Shown: piece after piece, positions 59,901 to 64,000 of the stretch
How the letters are laid out: every line of letters starts with the position of its first letter
Numbering within the stretch: the stretch's first letter is position 1
Made by a program: the position numbers and the translations under genes
Source of the DNA: Micractinium sp. NFX-FRZ
Taxonomy: Eukaryota > Chlorophyta > Trebouxiophyceae > Chlorellales > Chlorellaceae
Length of the DNA stretch: 64,000 nt
NCBI GenBank assembly: GCA_029339195.1
Contig: JAPTJF010000286.1
Span: 17,677 to 81,676 of the forward strand
Direction: 5' to 3'
Notes under the pieces: model-generated
The model's database searches: none
What the model was told of the DNA's origin: nothing
Seen by the model: the letters and a program-made list of their open reading frames with translations, nothing else

Positions 59901-62900
59901 GGCCTTCTAAAAGGGGCTGCATAGCTCCTTACGTTGTGGGGGGCAAATCTTTTGAAATGCTTGCGGGTGGAAGCAGGAGGAGCCGGGTGGTGCACCGTCC
60001 GTCCCGCCACTCCACCCCACCCGCCCCCGTGCCTCCTGCCCTCCCTCCCCCCCATGCCACCCCGCAGACAAGCCCCTGTTTGAGATGGGGTATGCCGACC
60101 AAGTGGTGCACATCCTGGACTCGATCAACGTGCACCACCAGGTGTGTGGGGGGCGCGCCCAGGTGGCATGCTGACGTGGGATGCGCATAGATCGACTTGC
60201 GGGGGGCACTGGTTGAGGGCTTGTGGGGACATAATGAGGCTGTATATTGTGGTCCATGGTACGTGGCAGCAGGGTCCAGAGTGTGCGCACGACTCCTCAC
60301 GCAGCGCCCGCCCGCCCCATTGCGCGGTTGGCCCCTCACACCGCCCACTGCCGCTTGCCCTCCTCCCCCGGTCCCTGCAGATTTTCTACCACGTGGCCCC
60401 CGACCCCACGCTGGCATGCATCCAGGAGGGGCTGGCAGAGATGCGGGTGGGTGTGGGCTGGCTGGCTGGGTTGGGTGAATGTTTGAGAGGGGCTTGAGAC
60501 ACGTGGCAGGGCTCGGTGTGGTCTGAAGCGGGCTTGTAGTGGAAGGGCCTGGCGGAGATGCGGTTGGGTTTGTTTGGGGCGGGCGTGCTTAGCAGGGGGC
60601 GTAGAATCGCAGGGCAGGGCATGTTGCCGGCTTGGAGCGGGTTGGGCTGGCGGAGATGTGGGTGGACGAGGGCTGGCTGGCTGGGTGGGTTGGTTGGGTG
60701 AAGGCTTCTGTCCTCAACCCCCCATGCAATCCCGTCTCCTGCTCACCCCCCCATGCAATCCTGTCTCCTGCTCACCCCTCCTGTGTGCAGGAGTTCCGCC
60801 CCGACGTGATCATCGCCCTGGGAGGGGGCTCTCCCATGGACGCAGCCAAGGTCATGTGGTGAGGCGGGCGGGCGGGCGGGCGGGAGAGTGGCTAAACTGG
60901 GGGAAGTGTGGTGAGGGGGGTGGGTAGGTGGTGGGCTACGCTGTCGACTTTGCCCGAAGGCTGCCGTGCGAGTGCCCCTAGATCACGTTCAAGCAGCTCC
61001 CTCTGATGTTGTGCCTCCCTCCACACTGCTGACTGGAACGCCTCGCAGGCTGATGTACGAGTGCCCCGAGATCGACTTCAAGGGGCTGGCAGTGCGCTTC
61101 ATGGACATCCGCAAGCGGGTGTACGAGGTGAGGGCAGTGGTGGATGCCACGCTGTCTTCATCCGTCGGCCAGGAGAAGGAAGAGGGATGTGCTCAGCAGC
61201 TGCCTACTTGGCTTGCCCGGTTTTTAGACACTCCTGTGGTCTCCCCATTGGCTGTCCCTCCACCACCTGCCTCCTGCTCACGCACCTCCTCTCCTCATAC
61301 CTCGTCTCCTCACACCTTGCCCACCTCCCGTGCCTCCCTCCCTCCCCCCCTCCCCAGGTGCCCGAGCTGGGCAAGAAGGCGCTGATGGTGTGCATCCCCA
61401 CCACCTCGGGCACCGGCTCCGAGGTGACCCCCTTTGCCGTGGTGACCGACGAGAAGACGGGCATCAAGTGAGTGTGGCAGCGCGCGTGCCTACTGGTCTC
61501 CCAGTGAAGATTGAGGGATGCAAGGGTTGGTTCCTGCAGAGAGGAGGCTACGAGGGCACGCGCGTTGCCTTCCTGCGTCGATTGAAGAGACACGCTTTCG
61601 CTGGTTGGTGGCTGGCTAGCAAGACTGGGGGCGGGAGCTCAGGAGGCACCAAGGAGCGGGCTCAGAGCTATTCAGAAGCCCTGCCCATGCCGCACCTGTT
61701 ATCACCTTGGCTCGCCCAGCTGCCCCTGTCACCCCGCCTGCCCTACCTCATCTCCCGCCCCGCCCTGCCCGTGCCCCCCCCCCCCTTCAGGTACCCGCTG
61801 GCAGACTACGCCCTCACACCCAACATGGTGAGCGCGCTGCCCTGCTGCTGTGCGCGGCCTGGTCTGGCCAGCCTGGACCATCCGGCCTGTGGCTGCAGCA
61901 TGGTGCCTCGCCGTGCCCCTCCCTCCATCCATGTTGCGCTGCTCCTCTGGCACAAGCCTGCCACTGTGCTTTGCCAGCTGGTGGTCAACACCCCGTCGTC
62001 GCTGCCACGTCAGCCCTGTTGGTTACATCCCATCCCGCCATGTCCCCCGCCCACCCACCCCTCCCGCAGGCCATTGTGGACCCCCAGCTGGTCATCAACA
62101 TGCCCAAGACGCTGACCGCCTATGGGGGCATCGATGCTCTGGTGCACGCGCTGGAGAGGTGCGGGGGTGGGTGGGTGCGGGGGCGCTTGCCGAGCGTGTG
62201 TGGGAGGAGGCAGGCCCTCTGGAGAGGTCAGTGTATCATCTGGTCTTTCAACTTGCTTCGCCCCGTTTTCTCCCCCCTCCCTCCCCATCTTCATGTTCTT
62301 CCCCCCTTCCTTTCCTCCCCCTCCCCCACCCCCGCAGCTACGTGTCTGTGTTTGCCACGGACTACACCAAGGGCCTGTCCCGGGAGGCCGTCTCCCTCAT
62401 CTTCAAGTTCCTGCCCCGCGCATACAGGTGGGCAGGGTGTGCTGGCTGAAAGGCCCGTGCAACACATCGCACAGGCCAGCAGCGGAGGTGGGCAGGTGTA
62501 TTGGTTGAAAGGCCCATGCAACGCATCGCACAGGCCAGCGGCGGCAGGCGGCTGACGCCACAACATGCATCTCCCCACACCTGCCCGCCCCTCACATGAG
62601 GTAACCACACACCTCTGCCATGCGCACCACCACCACCGCCATCCTGACCCCTGTCCCCCTTGCCCTGCTCTGTTGTTCTCTTGCTCCCCGCAGCAACGGC
62701 CCGCGCGACCTGGAGGCGCGGGAGCGCGTGCACAGCGCGGCCACCATCGCGGGCATGGCCTTTGCCAACGCCTTCCTGGGCATCTGCCACTCGCTGGCGC
62801 ACAAGCTGGGGTCGGCCTTCCACGTGCCGCACGGTGACGACAGGGGGGGCACTGGGGGTGGCAGCAGGGAGCGCAGTGTGGCGCTGACGCTGCAGTGCGC

Positions 62901-63859
62901 CGCTGGCGGGAGGCGCTGGCGCTCCCTGCCAAGGCTTGGGTGTCCTGTAGCTCTTTCTGTTCACCGTTTTCTTTTGCCGCATGCCAAGGCGGGGCATCTA
63001 GGTGTTCGCCTCCTTCTCAAGCCTGGCAAGGCCGGCTCAACCCCTCGCCCCCGCACCTCCCCCTCCCAACTCCCCTCCCCACCCCCCACCCACCCACAGG
63101 CCTGGCCAACGCGGCGCTCATCACGCACGTCATCCGGTACAACGCCACCGACCGCCCGCTCAAGCAGGCCGTGTTCCCGCAGTACCAGTACCCCCAGGCC
63201 AAGGACCGCTACGCTGAGCTGGCAGACATGCTGGGCCTGGGGGGCGCCACGCCCGATGAGAAGGTCGGCATGGGCTGGGCCTGCTGTGGGTGGGCTCGTG
63301 CAGCATGCCAACAAGGCAACAGTGGCACGTAAGGACGGGCTGCCTGCAGCAACCTGCCCTGCAGCGCCCTGTGGCGCCTCGCCGCACACCCCTCTCTCAT
63401 CCTGCGCCTCTCTCATCCTGCGCCTCTCTCACTGTGCCCTCTTCTTGTGCTGTGCAGGTGATGCGCCTGATCGAGGCGGTGGAGAAGCTCAAGGCGCAGT
63501 GCAACATCCCGGTGAGCCGCTGAGCTGGCATGCGCTGAGCTGGCGCGCGCGCCGAGCTGGAAACCATGCGCACTATGAGGGCCCACAGCTGGGTGCTGGG
63601 CTCCAGGGTGCTTTACCCCCTCCACATGCCCTGCCCTGCCCTACCCCGCCGCCCTGCCACGGCAGACACGAGTCACGGGAACTGCGGGCTCTGAGTCAGC
63701 CGATCCTTGTTGCAGTCACCTCTGGACCTAACATCACCTGCTGCACCTACCTTGCCGCTGCCCCCGCAGGACACGATCCGTGAGGTTGTGGGTGCCGAGA
63801 AGGAGGCTGAGTACATGGAGGCGGTGGAGGTGATGGCGGAGATGGCGTTTGACGACCAG
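53952..63859 (+). CDS. ADHE: Bifunctional acetaldehyde-CoA/alcohol dehydrogenase ADHE (3' end missing)
   Basis: Converts acetyl-CoA to ethanol in two NADH-dependent steps, used in fermentation. Thirty coding exons give 891 codons in phase (first 53952-54098, last 63770-63859); roughly 30-50 C-terminal codons are beyond the window. N-terminal aldehyde dehydrogenase half: [60 protein letters not shown] and the catalytic Cys of [12 protein letters not shown] (codon 57114-57116). C-terminal iron-dependent alcohol dehydrogenase half: [34 protein letters not shown], and iron ligands Asp and His in [11 protein letters not shown] and two His in [17 protein letters not shown]. All catalytic residues are present. 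Introns 9 (56936-57092) and 14 (58421-58772) use GC donors. The true start may lie in the upstream exon at 53591. Introns show many exon-edge copies. Confidence 0.96.
55385..55419. repeat. CTTC tetranucleotide repeat in ADHE intron 4
   Basis: CCTT units repeated about eight times, just upstream of the exon 5 acceptor, where they lengthen the polypyrimidine tract. Confidence 0.85.
60863..60884. repeat. GGCG tetranucleotide repeat in ADHE intron 21
   Basis: Five GGCG units begin immediately after the exon 21 donor. Confidence 0.8.
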
Positions 63860-63929
63860 GTGGGGGGGGGAGCGAGAGCATTTTAAGGAGGGTATGTAAA
63901 GGCAGAAGAGACTGGATTCTGACGACCCA

Positions 63930-64000
<71 letters not shown>
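63930..64000. repeat. Poly-G run at window end
   Basis: 71 consecutive G bases to the last position of the window, within the intron after ADHE exon 30. Could be a genuine G tract or a sequencing/assembly artefact. Confidence 0.95.

Overview
The window looks like nuclear DNA of a green alga, most probably a Chlorella-like trebouxiophyte. The evidence is high GC throughout, many short GT-AG introns (about 109 reconstructed in 16 gene models), Gln/Ala/Ser homopolymer runs, the chlorophyte poly(A) motif TGTAA, and a gene set (AdhE-type ADHE, type I H+-PPase, large PPR protein, MARCH-type RING proteins) typical of that group. Species is an inference. All gene models were joined by eye from conserved protein sequence, splice consensus and codon phase; every multi-exon model given here is phase-consistent.

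Layout. 1-4 kb: start of a GET2/CAML-like ER receptor gene (-, cut by the window edge), then PCNA (-), which shares a 233-bp divergent promoter with an organelle-targeted dihydroorotase (+, to 7.2 kb). 8-11.3 kb: monoacylglycerol-lipase-like hydrolase (-). 11.9-16.9 kb: a 946-residue PPR protein (+). 17.3-23.3 kb: four tandem RING-CH (MARCH-like) paralogs (+), two of them shortened. 24 kb: a small acidic unknown (-). 25-32 kb: an amino-acid transporter (-) with an unusually long, low-complexity N-terminal region of about 1,000 residues. 32.5-34.1 kb: an unknown one-pass membrane protein (-). 35.5-42.3 kb: vacuolar-type H+-pyrophosphatase (-, 18 exons). 42.8-45.4 kb: a DUF6544-like protein (-). 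45.9-46.1 kb: an AT-rich island that looks organelle-derived. 47.1-52.4 kb: a mitochondrial small-subunit ribosomal protein of the S24/S35 (mS35) family (+). 54-63.9 kb: bifunctional aldehyde/alcohol dehydrogenase ADHE (+, 30 coding exons visible, 3' end missing). The window ends in a 71-base poly-G run.

The most striking signal is not a gene. In at least seven of the genes, introns carry degenerate direct copies ('echoes') of the adjacent exon edge together with its splice site, usually 60-230 bp away, sometimes two or three in a row. They occur at both donor and acceptor sides and usually keep GT or AG. This suggests that introns here grow by repeated tandem duplication across exon-intron junctions, leaving decoy splice sites. 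A second, milder oddity is five GC-AG introns out of about 109.

Functional links: PCNA and dihydroorotase (replication and pyrimidine supply) sit head-to-head; ADHE (fermentation), H+-PPase (pyrophosphate-driven proton pumping) and the mitoribosomal protein are energy-metabolism genes but are not an operon. Neighbouring genes otherwise look independently transcribed.
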